Positions 5,503 through 12,538 of a DNA stretch of 14,637 nucleotides are shown piece after piece (position 1 is the first letter of the stretch; each line of letters begins with the position of its first letter). Under the pieces are notes generated by a model. It ran no database searches, was not told the origin of the DNA, and saw only the letters and a list, made by a program, of their open reading frames with translations. The stretch is from Candidatus Dojkabacteria bacterium CG_4_10_14_0_2_um_filter_Dojkabacteria_WS6_41_15 (GTDB lineage: Bacteria; Patescibacteriota; Dojkabacteria; GCA-002793355): positions 1-14,637 of the forward strand of contig PFQB01000128.1 in assembly GCA_002793355.1 (NCBI GenBank), read 5' to 3'. The translations under genes and the position numbers were made by a program.

Positions 5503-7434
5503 ATGGGAAAAATCTTAGGAATTGATCTCGGAACCACAAACTCCGTTGCAGCCGTTATGCAAGGTGGAACACCACGTGTGTTACCGAACCAGCAAGGTTC
5601 AAATTTGACGCCGTCGGTTGTTGCCAAAGGGGCTGATGGCGAATCGATTGTTGGTGTAACCGCGAAAAATCAAGCGGTGCTTAATCCAAAAAACACTATT
5701 TATTCGATTAAGCGATTAATCGGACGTAGCTGGAAGGATAAAGAAGTGCAGCGCGATGTGAAACTCTTTCCTTTTGAAATGCGCGAAGACAAACACGGCG
5801 GAGTCGAAGTAAAAATGAATGACAAGTGGTACAAACCACAAGAAATTTCAGCGCTCGTCCTGCAAAAAATGAAACAAGACGCAGAAAGCTACTTTGGTGA
5901 AAAAATTACCGAAGCAGTTATTACGGTACCCGCATACTTTGATGATTCTCAAAGGCAAGCAACGAAAGACGCTGGTAAAATTGCTGGTCTTAACGTCCTC
6001 AGAATTGTGAACGAGCCAACAGCTGCGGCATTAGCCTATGGTGTTGATAACAAAAAGGGCGGTAAAATCGTTGTCTTTGACCTTGGTGGTGGAACATTCG
6101 ACGTTTCTATCCTTGAAGTCGGGGATGGCGTTTTTGAAGTTCTTTCTACGAACGGAAATACACACCTTGGTGGTGATGATTGGGATCAAATGTTGATCGA
6201 TATGTTAGCCAAAGAATTCAAAGACAAAGAAGGAATTGATCTCCAAACCGATAGTTCCGCGTTACAACGCTTAAAGGAAGCAGCGGAAAAGGCAAAGATC
6301 GAGCTTTCTCAGGCGCAAGAAACGAATATAAACATTCCGTATATTACTGCTACAAAAGAAGGTCCGCGCCATTTGATGCGAAAGATTACGCGTTCAGAGC
6401 TAGAGAAACTAACCCATGAGCTTATCGAAGGCGTAGAAGCACCATGCAAGAAAGCATTAGCAGACGCAAAGCTATCAATTTCAGATATCGACGAGGTAAT
6501 CTTGGTTGGTGGTATGTCTAGAATGCCCGCAGTCCGAGAAAAAGTAACGAAGATCTTTGGAAAAGAGCCAAAACAAGACGTTAATCCAGACGAAGTTGTA
6601 GCCCTTGGTGCGGCGGTTCAGGCTGGTGTTTTGAAGGGAGAAGTGACGGACATTACGCTACTTGATGTTACGCCATTGTCACTTGGTATTGAAACTATGG
6701 GCAATGTCATGACCGTATTGATTCCGCGAAATACGACAATCCCTACCGAGAAAAAGCAAACCTTTACCACGGCCTCGGACAATCAGCCCTCGGCCGAAGT
6801 CCACGTGTTGCAAGGTGAACGCCCTATGGCGCCAGATAACAAAACGTTAGCGCGCTTTATTCTTGATGGTATTCCGCCAGCTCCACGAGGTGTCCCACAA
6901 ATCGAGATCGTATACAAAATCGATGCGAACGGAATCTTGAATGTGAGTGCAAAGGATACTGCAACAAACAAAGAGCAAAAGGTTACTATTACTGCATCTA
7001 CCGGACTTTCCGATGACGAAGTAAAGAACCTAGTCGAAGAGGCCGAAAAACACGCAGACGAAGATAAACAGCGAAAAGAAGTTGCTGAAGTTCGGAACAA
7101 CGCCGACTCTCTGACCTTTATTGCCGAGAAAACGATGAATGATCTTAAGGATAAGGTTTCCGAAGACGACAAAAAAAGTATCGAAGAGAAGGTAAAAGTC
7201 GTTCGCGAACTGCTTTCTAAGGATGTTGCACAAACCGACAAGGATGAGCTTAAGGCAAAAGCAGAAGAGCTCAGCAAGACCTTGCAAGAGATTGGCGAGA
7301 AAGCCTACAAAGCAGGTGCAACAACGCCAGAAGCGCCAACAGACCAAGCCGCACCTACGGAACCAACCGAACCAACCGCCGAGCCAACCGATGAAAAGAA
7401 GGAAGGGCCGGTAGAAGGGGAAGTGGTGAAGTAA
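5503..7434 (+). CDS. dnaK: Chaperone DnaK (Hsp70), 643 aa
   Basis: ATP-driven cytosolic chaperone working with GrpE and DnaJ. The nucleotide-binding domain covers ~1-380: phosphate-1 loop GIDLGTTNS at 6-14, AYFDDSQRQATKDAG at 144-158, IVNEPTAAALAYG at 168-180, phosphate-2 FDLGGGTFDVS at 192-202, and adenosine motif ILVGGMSRMPAV at 333-344. The interdomain linker is DITLLDVTPLSLG (383-395). The substrate domain (~395-505) contains NTTIPT and VLQGERPMA, followed by the helical lid (~510-605). The last ~35 residues are a low-complexity tail rich in PTEP repeats, encoded by a repeated CCAACCG-type DNA stretch. Length and motifs are those of a normal full-length protein. No dnaJ follows; the next gene is unrelated. 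Expression should come mainly from the CIRCE promoter ahead of grpE. Confidence 0.99.
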   Translation: MGKILGIDLGTTNSVAAVMQGGTPRVLPNQQGSNLTPSVVAKGADGESIVGVTAKNQAVLNPKNTIYSIKRLIGRSWKDKEVQRDVKLFPFEMREDKHGGVEVKMNDKWYKPQEISALVLQKMKQDAESYFGEKITEAVITVPAYFDDSQRQATKDAGKIAGLNVLRIVNEPTAAALAYGVDNKKGGKIVVFDLGGGTFDVSILEVGDGVFEVLSTNGNTHLGGDDWDQMLIDMLAKEFKDKEGIDLQTDSSALQRLKEAAEKAKIELSQAQETNINIPYITATKEGPRHLMRKITRSELEKLTHELIEGVEAPCKKALADAKLSISDIDEVILVGGMSRMPAVREKVTKIFGKEPKQDVNPDEVVALGAAVQAGVLKGEVTDITLLDVTPLSLGIETMGNVMTVLIPRNTTIPTEKKQTFTTASDNQPSAEVHVLQGERPMAPDNKTLARFILDGIPPAPRGVPQIEIVYKIDANGILNVSAKDTATNKEQKVTITASTGLSDDEVKNLVEEAEKHADEDKQRKEVAEVRNNADSLTFIAEKTMNDLKDKVSEDDKKSIEEKVKVVRELLSKDVAQTDKDELKAKAEELSKTLQEIGEKAYKAGATTPEAPTDQAAPTEPTEPTAEPTDEKKEGPVEGEVVK

Positions 7435-7437
7435 GAA

Positions 7438-7552
7438 TTAAAGCGTAAAGGTTAAAGAATCTTACTGGGAATGCATTTGTCTTTTACGCTTTATACTTTA
7501 TATTTTATCTTTCTCGCTTTACACTTTATACTTTACTCTTTATACTTTAATT
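7438..7552 (+). repeat. Heptad inverted/direct repeat element behind dnaK
   Basis: Nine consecutive 7-bp units fill 7489-7551: CTTTATA, CTTTATA, TTTTATC, TTTCTCG, CTTTACA, CTTTATA, CTTTACT, CTTTATA, CTTTAAT; one T follows and then the ATG of the next gene. Just behind the dnaK stop, 7438-7458 holds three units in the opposite sense: TTAAAGC, GTAAAGG, TTAAAGA. Between them is a unique centre of about 22-24 bp. The arms form an 11-bp perfect stem (7439-7449 with 7483-7493). The layout is the same as between grpE and dnaK, with a different heptad. Confidence 0.88.
7518..7546 (+). promoter_or_regulatory. Promoter of the 7553 gene built from the heptads, leaderless
   Basis: TTTACA (7518-7523), a 17-bp spacer and TATACT (7541-7546) lie 6 nt before the ATG at 7553. 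Both hexamers are formed by heptad units; further TATACT copies occur at 7492 and 7527. Confidence 0.65.
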
Positions 7553-7792
7553 ATGGGTTTATTCGATTTCTTCAAGCGCAAAAAAAGAACGGAGGATGTT
7601 GCTGGAACGTTAGAGTATATTCCCGGTAGCCAAACACCTAATCAGGATGAAGCAATAACCGTCGAAGGTGGCGAGTTAAAGAAGCGTATGTATGTGCAAC
7701 CTGAAGGAATGTCTAATCTAGAGCACTCGAACATCAGAATATATACGGGGAATCCATTTAGAGCTTTTAATATTGGTGGGAGCATTGGCTGA
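7553..7792 (+). CDS. Small hypothetical protein, 79 aa, coupled to the DHH gene
   Basis: I do not recognise this protein. It opens with MGLFDFFKRKKR, an amphipathic, basic N-terminus that could touch the membrane surface. The rest is polar (VAGTLEYIPGSQTPNQDEAITVEGG) and ends glycine-rich. There is no transmembrane segment and no cysteine. The start is supported by a promoter whose -10 ends 6 nt upstream. Its stop codon shares one base with the next start (TGATG at 7790-7794), so translation of the DHH gene is probably coupled to it, and the two are likely functional partners. Being first in a two-gene operon with its own promoter makes it a real gene despite its size. Confidence 0.75.
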   Translation: MGLFDFFKRKKRTEDVAGTLEYIPGSQTPNQDEAITVEGGELKKRMYVQPEGMSNLEHSNIRIYTGNPFRAFNIGGSIG

Positions 7793-8700
7793 TGCGATAC
7801 ATTGTCACAACGGCAAATAGATTCACGGATATCGACGGGTATGCATGCTGTATTGCCTACGCAGATTTACTTCGGAAAGAAGGGAAAGATGCCATTGCAG
7901 TGTTACCTGGTATTCTGAATGAGTCAGTTATCCCCCAAGTTAAGGCTATGCCAGCGATGTATGACACCACGCTTATATCGACGTCCGAAGATGTATTTGT
8001 CATGCAAGACATTTCAGAAATAAAGACCTTCGCAGGATTTGTAATATTAGACAAGGTTGTTGAGGTATTTGACCATCATTTTGGTTACGAGCTTGAGTGG
8101 CGAGAACGGATTGGAGAAAGGGCGAAGATAGAGAAAATTGGGGCATGTGCAACCTTGGTAGTAGAGGAAGCCTGTAACAAGAATCTGCTCAAAGATCTCG
8201 ATATGTCTAGTCAGAAACTGTTGTATACCGCAATTTTTGCAAATTCCTTGAACCTTAAATCGTCAAATACTACACCTCGGGATATTCATGCCCTAGAGTT
8301 GTTGGCACCACTGGTTGACTTTCCGTCGAATTGGCAAGAAATATATTTCGAGGCCATGCAAAAAAACATTTTACTTGATCCGATTAATTCCCTAAAGAAT
8401 GATCTGAAAATCACCGAAATAAATGGCAAAGAATGGGCAATCGGGCAACTTGAGTTATGGAATGGGAAGGCATTTTTTGATTCGAATGAACAGAACTTAA
8501 CCGATTTTCTTGCGAATCTTAGGCAGGAGTATGCCTTTGTTACAGTTCCAAGTATTCTTGAAGGAAAAACCTATGTCTTAGCAAAGAATGAAACGACCCG
8601 TATGGTTTTGCGAAAGCTTGGGTTTGAAGATAAGGTGCCTCTCTCTTCGCTTCGGTCACGAAAGGAATGGATCAGCGGAATAAACGAGCAAAAAGACTAA
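7792..8700 (+). CDS. DHH/DHHA2 phosphoesterase, family II pyrophosphatase-like with altered metal ligands, 302 aa
   Basis: The layout is that of manganese family II inorganic pyrophosphatases: an N-terminal DHH domain with TDIDGYA (Asp13, Asp15), ILD (Asp87), FDHH (94-96), KIGACATLVVEE and FANSLNLKSSNTTPRD, then a DHHA2 domain with LKNDLK (201-206) and a C-terminal SRKEW (Arg290, Lys291). In the Bacillus-type enzyme the metals are held by His9, Asp13, Asp15, Asp75, His97 and Asp149. Here the His9 place is Asn9 and the Asp149 place is Asn151, while the others are kept. Loss of two ligands suggests altered activity, a different metal load or a non-catalytic, perhaps nucleotide-sensing, role. 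Other DHH enzymes (exopolyphosphatase, RecJ, GdpP) lack the SRK ending. A GGGAG 9 nt upstream could serve as ribosome site; the start overlaps the previous stop. Confidence 0.85.
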   Translation: MRYIVTTANRFTDIDGYACCIAYADLLRKEGKDAIAVLPGILNESVIPQVKAMPAMYDTTLISTSEDVFVMQDISEIKTFAGFVILDKVVEVFDHHFGYELEWRERIGERAKIEKIGACATLVVEEACNKNLLKDLDMSSQKLLYTAIFANSLNLKSSNTTPRDIHALELLAPLVDFPSNWQEIYFEAMQKNILLDPINSLKNDLKITEINGKEWAIGQLELWNGKAFFDSNEQNLTDFLANLRQEYAFVTVPSILEGKTYVLAKNETTRMVLRKLGFEDKVPLSSLRSRKEWISGINEQKD

Positions 8701-8710
8701 GTAAAAGAGG

Positions 8711-9316
8711 TTATGAGCCAACCAGGGGATTTCTAAACATCTTTCCATGTCCTGGGATAATCCACTGAGCGCCGGAATTAAGGACTAGTTTTCTTGATTC
8801 GAGCAGCGCCACCTCATCATTTGCAAATGGATCTTTGCCAGCGAGCAGATCGTCAACGGTGTCAGATTTTTGTGTTCCGTCTTCCCACCAGAAAACATCT
8901 TGTGCGATACAAACAAGGCCAAGGTTCTCAGTATCAACTAAAAGTGAATACTGCTCGGTTGCATGTCCCGGAGTTGCCATTATTTTGAATTCTGGAAATA
9001 GCCAGTAATCCAGGAATGGTATTTCCGCATCTCGTTTCCATTCCGTACTGCCATCATAAATTGGCGTTTTGGGAAATAAACGAATATTCAAAAAATGGTC
9101 TGGGTGATAATGAGAGAGAAAGATGGCGGCAATATCTGTTGGTTGTAGGTGAAGGTTGGTTAGTTGTTCTAGGAGCAATGTGCTGTTACAGCCCGGGTCT
9201 ACCAGAAAGTTCTTGCCTTCGGACTGAAGTAGGGTTGTTGTAGGCGAAGCGTAGGTAATACCTGCGCTATCTGTATGCGCGTACCCTTGAATGAGGACGG
9301 TAAGAAAAGGTTTCAT
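8711..9316 (-). CDS. MBL-fold metallo-hydrolase, 201 aa
   Basis: A compact metallo-beta-lactamase-fold protein with all metal-binding motifs: HYHPDH at residues 69-74 (the HxHxDH signature), TPGHA with His118, QDVFWWED with Asp140, and IIPGHG with His190. It has no signal peptide and should be cytosolic. The short length and the VLIQGYAHTD and SPTTTLL openings resemble the glyoxalase-II/MBLAC1-like hydrolases, which cut thioesters or related bonds; the substrate cannot be told from sequence. It converges with the DHH gene, with 10 bp between their stop codons. Its start lies 47 bp from the divergent MFS start, and the two promoters overlap. The ATG is chosen because it is the only upstream start with a promoter in range. 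Confidence 0.92.
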   Translation of the reverse strand: MKPFLTVLIQGYAHTDSAGITYASPTTTLLQSEGKNFLVDPGCNSTLLLEQLTNLHLQPTDIAAIFLSHYHPDHFLNIRLFPKTPIYDGSTEWKRDAEIPFLDYWLFPEFKIMATPGHATEQYSLLVDTENLGLVCIAQDVFWWEDGTQKSDTVDDLLAGKDPFANDEVALLESRKLVLNSGAQWIIPGHGKMFRNPLVGS

Positions 9317-9327
9317 GATTATAGAAG

Positions 9328-9356
9328 ATTATCCCAAATTTTCAATTTGTTGTAAA
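9328..9356 (-). promoter_or_regulatory. Promoter of the MBL hydrolase
   Basis: On the minus strand TTTACA (9351-9356), a 17-bp spacer and GATAAT (9328-9333) predict a start near 9321 and a leader of about 5 nt. A second -10-like TATAAT lies 1 nt before the ATG and would start transcription inside the gene. The -35 hexamer overlaps the -10 of the opposite MFS promoter. Confidence 0.55.
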
Positions 9357-9358
9357 AT
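9353..9358 (+). promoter_or_regulatory. -10 box of the MFS transporter (leaderless type)
   Basis: TAAAAT is followed by CGGGC and the ATG at 9364. No good -35 is visible. It shares bases 9353-9356 with the -35 of the divergent MBL promoter. Confidence 0.5.
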
Positions 9359-9363
9359 CGGGC

Positions 9364-10557
9364 ATGTTCAAGAATCCGCTAGAAAAGAATATTACTTACT
9401 TTTATATCGCTAGGTTATTTTGGCTTCCTATGTTCTGGATGCCCGTAATATATATTTATCTTGTGCAAAACAAAGGGTTTTCGCCAATAGAAGCGTTCTT
9501 TTTAATGAGTGTCCAGGAAGCTGCACTCATATTCTTAGAAGTACCAACGGGTGTTGTAGCAGATAGAATCTCACGAAAGTTTTCCGTTGCACTTGGGTAC
9601 TTTTTAACAGCCCTACCTTTTGTATTTCTTCCATGGGCAAATGCGTTTTGGTTGGTTTTCCTTATATTTGTCGTAAAAGCGGTTGGTAAGGCTCTTATGT
9701 CTGGAGCCCAACAAGCGCTTTTATATGATACGTTGGTCGAATTAAAGCGTACATCGGAATACAAAATAATTATGACAAAGACAAAGGCCTTCATGCTTGT
9801 ATTTTCATCGCTCTGCTTACTGATTGGCGGATTGCTGGCACAGTGGGGACATATTGAATGGACAATGGTTCTCCCGTTTCCGGTTATGGCACTAGGAGGT
9901 ATTGCAACCTACATGTCCATTGAACCTGCTGTTTCCCTCAATGCGAAAAAACTTCAGGAAACCACGTATCTGAAACACTCTTGGGCTTCGCTTACGTACA
10001 TTCTGAAAACTCCTGCGGTTTTTATTATGGCGGTGATATTTGCAATTAACGATGCAACTCAGGTTAATCTTAAGTGGTTTTATCCTTCGGTGTTCGAAAA
10101 ACTGGGTTTTTCTTTCGCATTAATGGGGGTGACCACAGCAATCATCTATTTTATTAAGGGTGTGCTTTCAGGAGTTAGCCTGCCCATGATGAGTAAGAAT
10201 GCGATGAAGAACATTGTTACGTATATGCCTCTCGTCGCCATTGGATTTCTTGTTCCGATGCTCTGGTTCCACCCTTTAATCGTAGTGCTGGCGTTATTGG
10301 TCATTAATCTTGGGACAGAACTTATGGATTCATCGATTGAAGAAGAGCTCAATGACGGTATAGAGTCTAGAGATCGTGCAACAGTAATGTCGATTGTTGC
10401 GTTGTTCGGCAGCGTCTTGGCAACGATGATGCTTTGGATATTTGGGTATATACAAACAGTCGGTAGTGTTCAAGGCTCATTGGGATTTGTTGGATTATTG
10501 TTTATGGTCGGGACGTATGTATCATTTAGGGCTAGCAAAATGAAGGTAAGGTTGTAG
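9364..10557 (+). CDS. Major facilitator superfamily transporter, 397 aa
   Basis: An integral membrane protein with about twelve hydrophobic segments in two halves and a central polar loop at ~185-205 (SIEPAVSLNAKKLQETTYLK). The MFS motif A between helices 2 and 3 is clear: EVPTGVVADRISRKFSVALG, with Gly63, Asp67, Arg68, Arg71 and Lys72. This motif lines the gate on the cytoplasmic side of drug and solute antiporters. The length is normal. The substrate is not evident; an efflux role is a common guess for this type but is not shown here. A corresponding loop in the second half reads EEELNDGIESRDRATVMSI, a pattern shared with a subgroup of MFS proteins in Gram-positives and related phyla. It converges with the 10561 gene, with 3 bp between the stops and no terminator. 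Confidence 0.93.
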   Translation: MFKNPLEKNITYFYIARLFWLPMFWMPVIYIYLVQNKGFSPIEAFFLMSVQEAALIFLEVPTGVVADRISRKFSVALGYFLTALPFVFLPWANAFWLVFLIFVVKAVGKALMSGAQQALLYDTLVELKRTSEYKIIMTKTKAFMLVFSSLCLLIGGLLAQWGHIEWTMVLPFPVMALGGIATYMSIEPAVSLNAKKLQETTYLKHSWASLTYILKTPAVFIMAVIFAINDATQVNLKWFYPSVFEKLGFSFALMGVTTAIIYFIKGVLSGVSLPMMSKNAMKNIVTYMPLVAIGFLVPMLWFHPLIVVLALLVINLGTELMDSSIEEELNDGIESRDRATVMSIVALFGSVLATMMLWIFGYIQTVGSVQGSLGFVGLLFMVGTYVSFRASKMKVRL

Positions 10558-10560
10558 GTT

Positions 10561-11367
10561 TCACTTTCTCAGTACCCGATATGCTGCAGCACAGGCATCT
10601 AAATATAACTGCTTACCATTTTCACTTTTTCGCGAAGTGTCATCCTCTGGAATAAGGCATATTTTGATGGGTTGCGCTATAGGTACAGAATCACGTTTGT
10701 TCATTGGAAAAGCTCGTGTAATTTTTGTCTGGTCGAAAAAAACAATGGGCAGTTTAGTCACTGCAATGACCTTGGTTGGATACGGTGGTGTGCAGACTAT
10801 GTGCAAAGGAGGGAATATAGTCTCATCCGAATCAACGGGCTGACCTTTGGGGTTAACATCATAGGCGTCTATAAGTAAATGTTCTCGATTTTGCACGACA
10901 CCTGTGTCTTTATTAATCAAAATAAATGAATCGGATAGTGTATGAAGCCTTCCTGTACTTATGTCGTGAAGACGGCATAGCACATAATTGGGGTTTACAC
11001 GTTGATCCAATTTAGCATATAGGTAGGATGCTTTTGCATTGCAAAGTTGCAATTGTGAATGCCCAAAAACTCTCTCTAGTAATTCCCCGTAGGTTTCGTT
11101 CGGATTGGTCGGGGGAACTGCGGTCAAAATACAAATCGCCCGTCGGGTATTAATTTCTGTTGAATCCTTTGTGGGAAGCTCAATCTCAATCAAACCCCAA
11201 GGCCCTCGTTTGTTAGCTTCTCGCTCTATATCAAGTAAATGCAACTTTTTCATAAGAGCCTGTGGAGCTTCCTGGTTTCGTCCCCCTTTTTCTGTTGATA
11301 AGTTGCGACTTTCAAGATGGAGTAAACGATCATTTCTTGGCGCTTCTAATGGAGTACCAATGGTCAC
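10561..11367 (-). CDS. Hypothetical protein, 268 aa, last gene of a three-gene operon
   Basis: I do not recognise this protein. There is no signal peptide or membrane segment. The first ~40 residues are polar and probably disordered; from ~40 it shows mixed strands and helices with AICILTAVPPTNPNETYGELLERVFG, then SFILINKDTGVVQNREHLLIDAYD, and a strand-rich end PIKICLIPEDD. The start is a GTG at 11365-11367 that overlaps the HAD stop (GTGA), with GGGGG 7 nt upstream, which favours coupled translation. An in-frame ATG at residue 39 (MKKLHLLDIER, 11251-11253) is an alternative that would drop the disordered stretch. Co-transcription with two phosphatases suggests a role in the same, unknown, pathway. 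Confidence 0.8.
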   Translation of the reverse strand: MTIGTPLEAPRNDRLLHLESRNLSTEKGGRNQEAPQALMKKLHLLDIEREANKRGPWGLIEIELPTKDSTEINTRRAICILTAVPPTNPNETYGELLERVFGHSQLQLCNAKASYLYAKLDQRVNPNYVLCRLHDISTGRLHTLSDSFILINKDTGVVQNREHLLIDAYDVNPKGQPVDSDETIFPPLHIVCTPPYPTKVIAVTKLPIVFFDQTKITRAFPMNKRDSVPIAQPIKICLIPEDDTSRKSENGKQLYLDACAAAYRVLRK

Positions 11368-11969
11368 AGCGGGACCCCCAAGGAAATCAAGTACTGGCAG
11401 TAATTCTCAAATGTCGTAAATAAGGCAGCATTAATGCCTAACGCCCTTGCTCCACTGAGTGCAATTTCCATGTCATCAGCATATACAATTTCTTTAGGTT
11501 TTAATCCGCTTTTATCTATTAATGCTTGAAAAATCTTAATATCTGGCTTCATTGCTCCAACTTCGTATGAAAAAACTGCTGCTGCGAAATTGTCGAGAAA
11601 GTGAAATTTCTTTTGTAAGGCGTTGACACGAGTCTGGTAATTGTTAGAACAAATCAAGGGCATATAACCCAAACGCTTGGTCTTTAATAGAATTTTGTGA
11701 ATATTTTCGTCTATTTCGTAATGAGACACAAGCATATCCGCGTATTCTGACACCGAGTGTTTAATGCCAAGACGTTGATTTACTGTTTCCCAAAAAGCTT
11801 CTTCGGTGAGTTCACCTTTCCTATAAGCCGAGATATCAGGACCGTAAATAACGGCGTCAATGACTTTCTGCTTATCACCGCATTCTTCGGTTAGTTTTTG
11901 CACAAACCACGATACTCCTGCCTTTGTAAAGTACACGCCATCCAAATCGAAACAGATTCCTTTTATCAT
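11364..11969 (-). CDS. HAD-superfamily hydrolase, 201 aa
   Basis: All four HAD motifs are present: DLDGV with nucleophile Asp8 and acid/base Asp10, ICSNN with Ser108, the motif III lysine in GAMKPD (Lys141), and VYADDMEIA with Asp165 and Asp166. The cap between residues ~16 and 85 is alpha-helical, as in subfamily IA enzymes that dephosphorylate small phosphate esters; the exact substrate is not shown. It starts on a TAATG overlap with the histidine phosphatase stop and has GGAG 4 nt upstream, one of the few Shine-Dalgarno-like sites in the window. It ends on a GTGA overlap with the next gene. Confidence 0.93.
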   Translation of the reverse strand: MIKGICFDLDGVYFTKAGVSWFVQKLTEECGDKQKVIDAVIYGPDISAYRKGELTEEAFWETVNQRLGIKHSVSEYADMLVSHYEIDENIHKILLKTKRLGYMPLICSNNYQTRVNALQKKFHFLDNFAAAVFSYEVGAMKPDIKIFQALIDKSGLKPKEIVYADDMEIALSGARALGINAALFTTFENYCQYLISLGVPL

Positions 11970-12523
11970 TATTCTCCGAATTGTTTAAGTAATTTCTTGC
12001 TATCCCAATCGAGTATTGCATAATCAGGCATCTTGAGAGAACCGTGAATACCGAGTGCTCTGCGTTCATCAAATTGGCCTATATATAACGAAAGTACGTT
12101 ACCATGGCTTACAATACCAATAGTGCCTTTGTCAGAATTTGACGAAACTATTTTCTCTACAGCAGATGAAAATCTTATCAAGGATTCCTCCCTTGTCTCT
12201 CCATTATTTATTCTGTGTCCCAGTTCGGTGTACCATTGGAGCATTCGGACCTCGTAATTTTCAAAAAACCCATTTGTTAATGAGGTAGTTTCCGTAAGCT
12301 CCGGAACAACGCGAATAGGAATGAATGACTCTTTGGCAAGAAGAAGAGTCGTATGAAGTGCTTTTGTTTGATCGCTCGTGTACAGCACTTCAATATTTTT
12401 TATTGCGTCAATTTGTGCAAGCTTTCCGGCGAGTTCTACTCCTTCTTCAGAAAGATTCCACACAAGATTGGGATGAACTTTGTCAAGAATTGTCTTTGAG
12501 TGCCGTATGAAAACGATGTTCAT
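11969..12523 (-). CDS. Histidine phosphatase superfamily (phosphoglycerate mutase-like) protein, 184 aa
   Basis: The RH signature is FIRHSKT, with Arg7 and phospho-acceptor His8. The second catalytic His is in IGIVSHGNV (His140), and acidic residues in PELTETT (Glu76, Glu79) can act as proton donor. In the YTSDQTKALHT stretch (48-58) the Arg usually present in the SS...RA..TA motif is replaced, probably by Lys54. The size fits cobC/sixA-like broad phosphatases better than true mutases. It leads the operon with the HAD gene and the 268-aa gene; the extended -10 ends 6 nt before its ATG. Two phosphatases of unrelated folds encoded side by side suggest sequential steps on a phosphorylated metabolite, which is inference. 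Confidence 0.92.
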   Translation of the reverse strand: MNIVFIRHSKTILDKVHPNLVWNLSEEGVELAGKLAQIDAIKNIEVLYTSDQTKALHTTLLLAKESFIPIRVVPELTETTSLTNGFFENYEVRMLQWYTELGHRINNGETREESLIRFSSAVEKIVSSNSDKGTIGIVSHGNVLSLYIGQFDERRALGIHGSLKMPDYAILDWDSKKLLKQFGE

Positions 12524-12529
12524 GAGGTA

Positions 12530-12538
12530 ATTATATCA
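12530..12538 (-). promoter_or_regulatory. Extended -10 promoter of the phosphatase operon, leaderless
   Basis: TGA followed by TATAAT (12538 to 12530 on the minus strand) is an extended -10; TACCTC and the ATG at 12523 follow. No strong -35 is seen, as is usual for extended -10 promoters. The TG lies within the stop codon of the gene remnant upstream. Confidence 0.65.

Noticed and set aside
6783..7347. Long minus-strand ORFs (164 and 105 aa) opposite dnaK
   Set aside because: Ser/Phe-rich shadow frames of the Glu/Lys-rich lid and tail of dnaK; no promoter or known domain.
7439..7493. Ordinary dnaK terminator
   Set aside because: The 11-bp stem has a 33-nt loop and the following T-rich sequence is heptad repeat, not a T-run at the stem base.
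7790..7794. Recoding of UGA as glycine, as in some CPR lineages
   Set aside because: UGA ends the 79-aa and HAD frames exactly at overlapping starts, and none of the recognised proteins needs an internal UGA.
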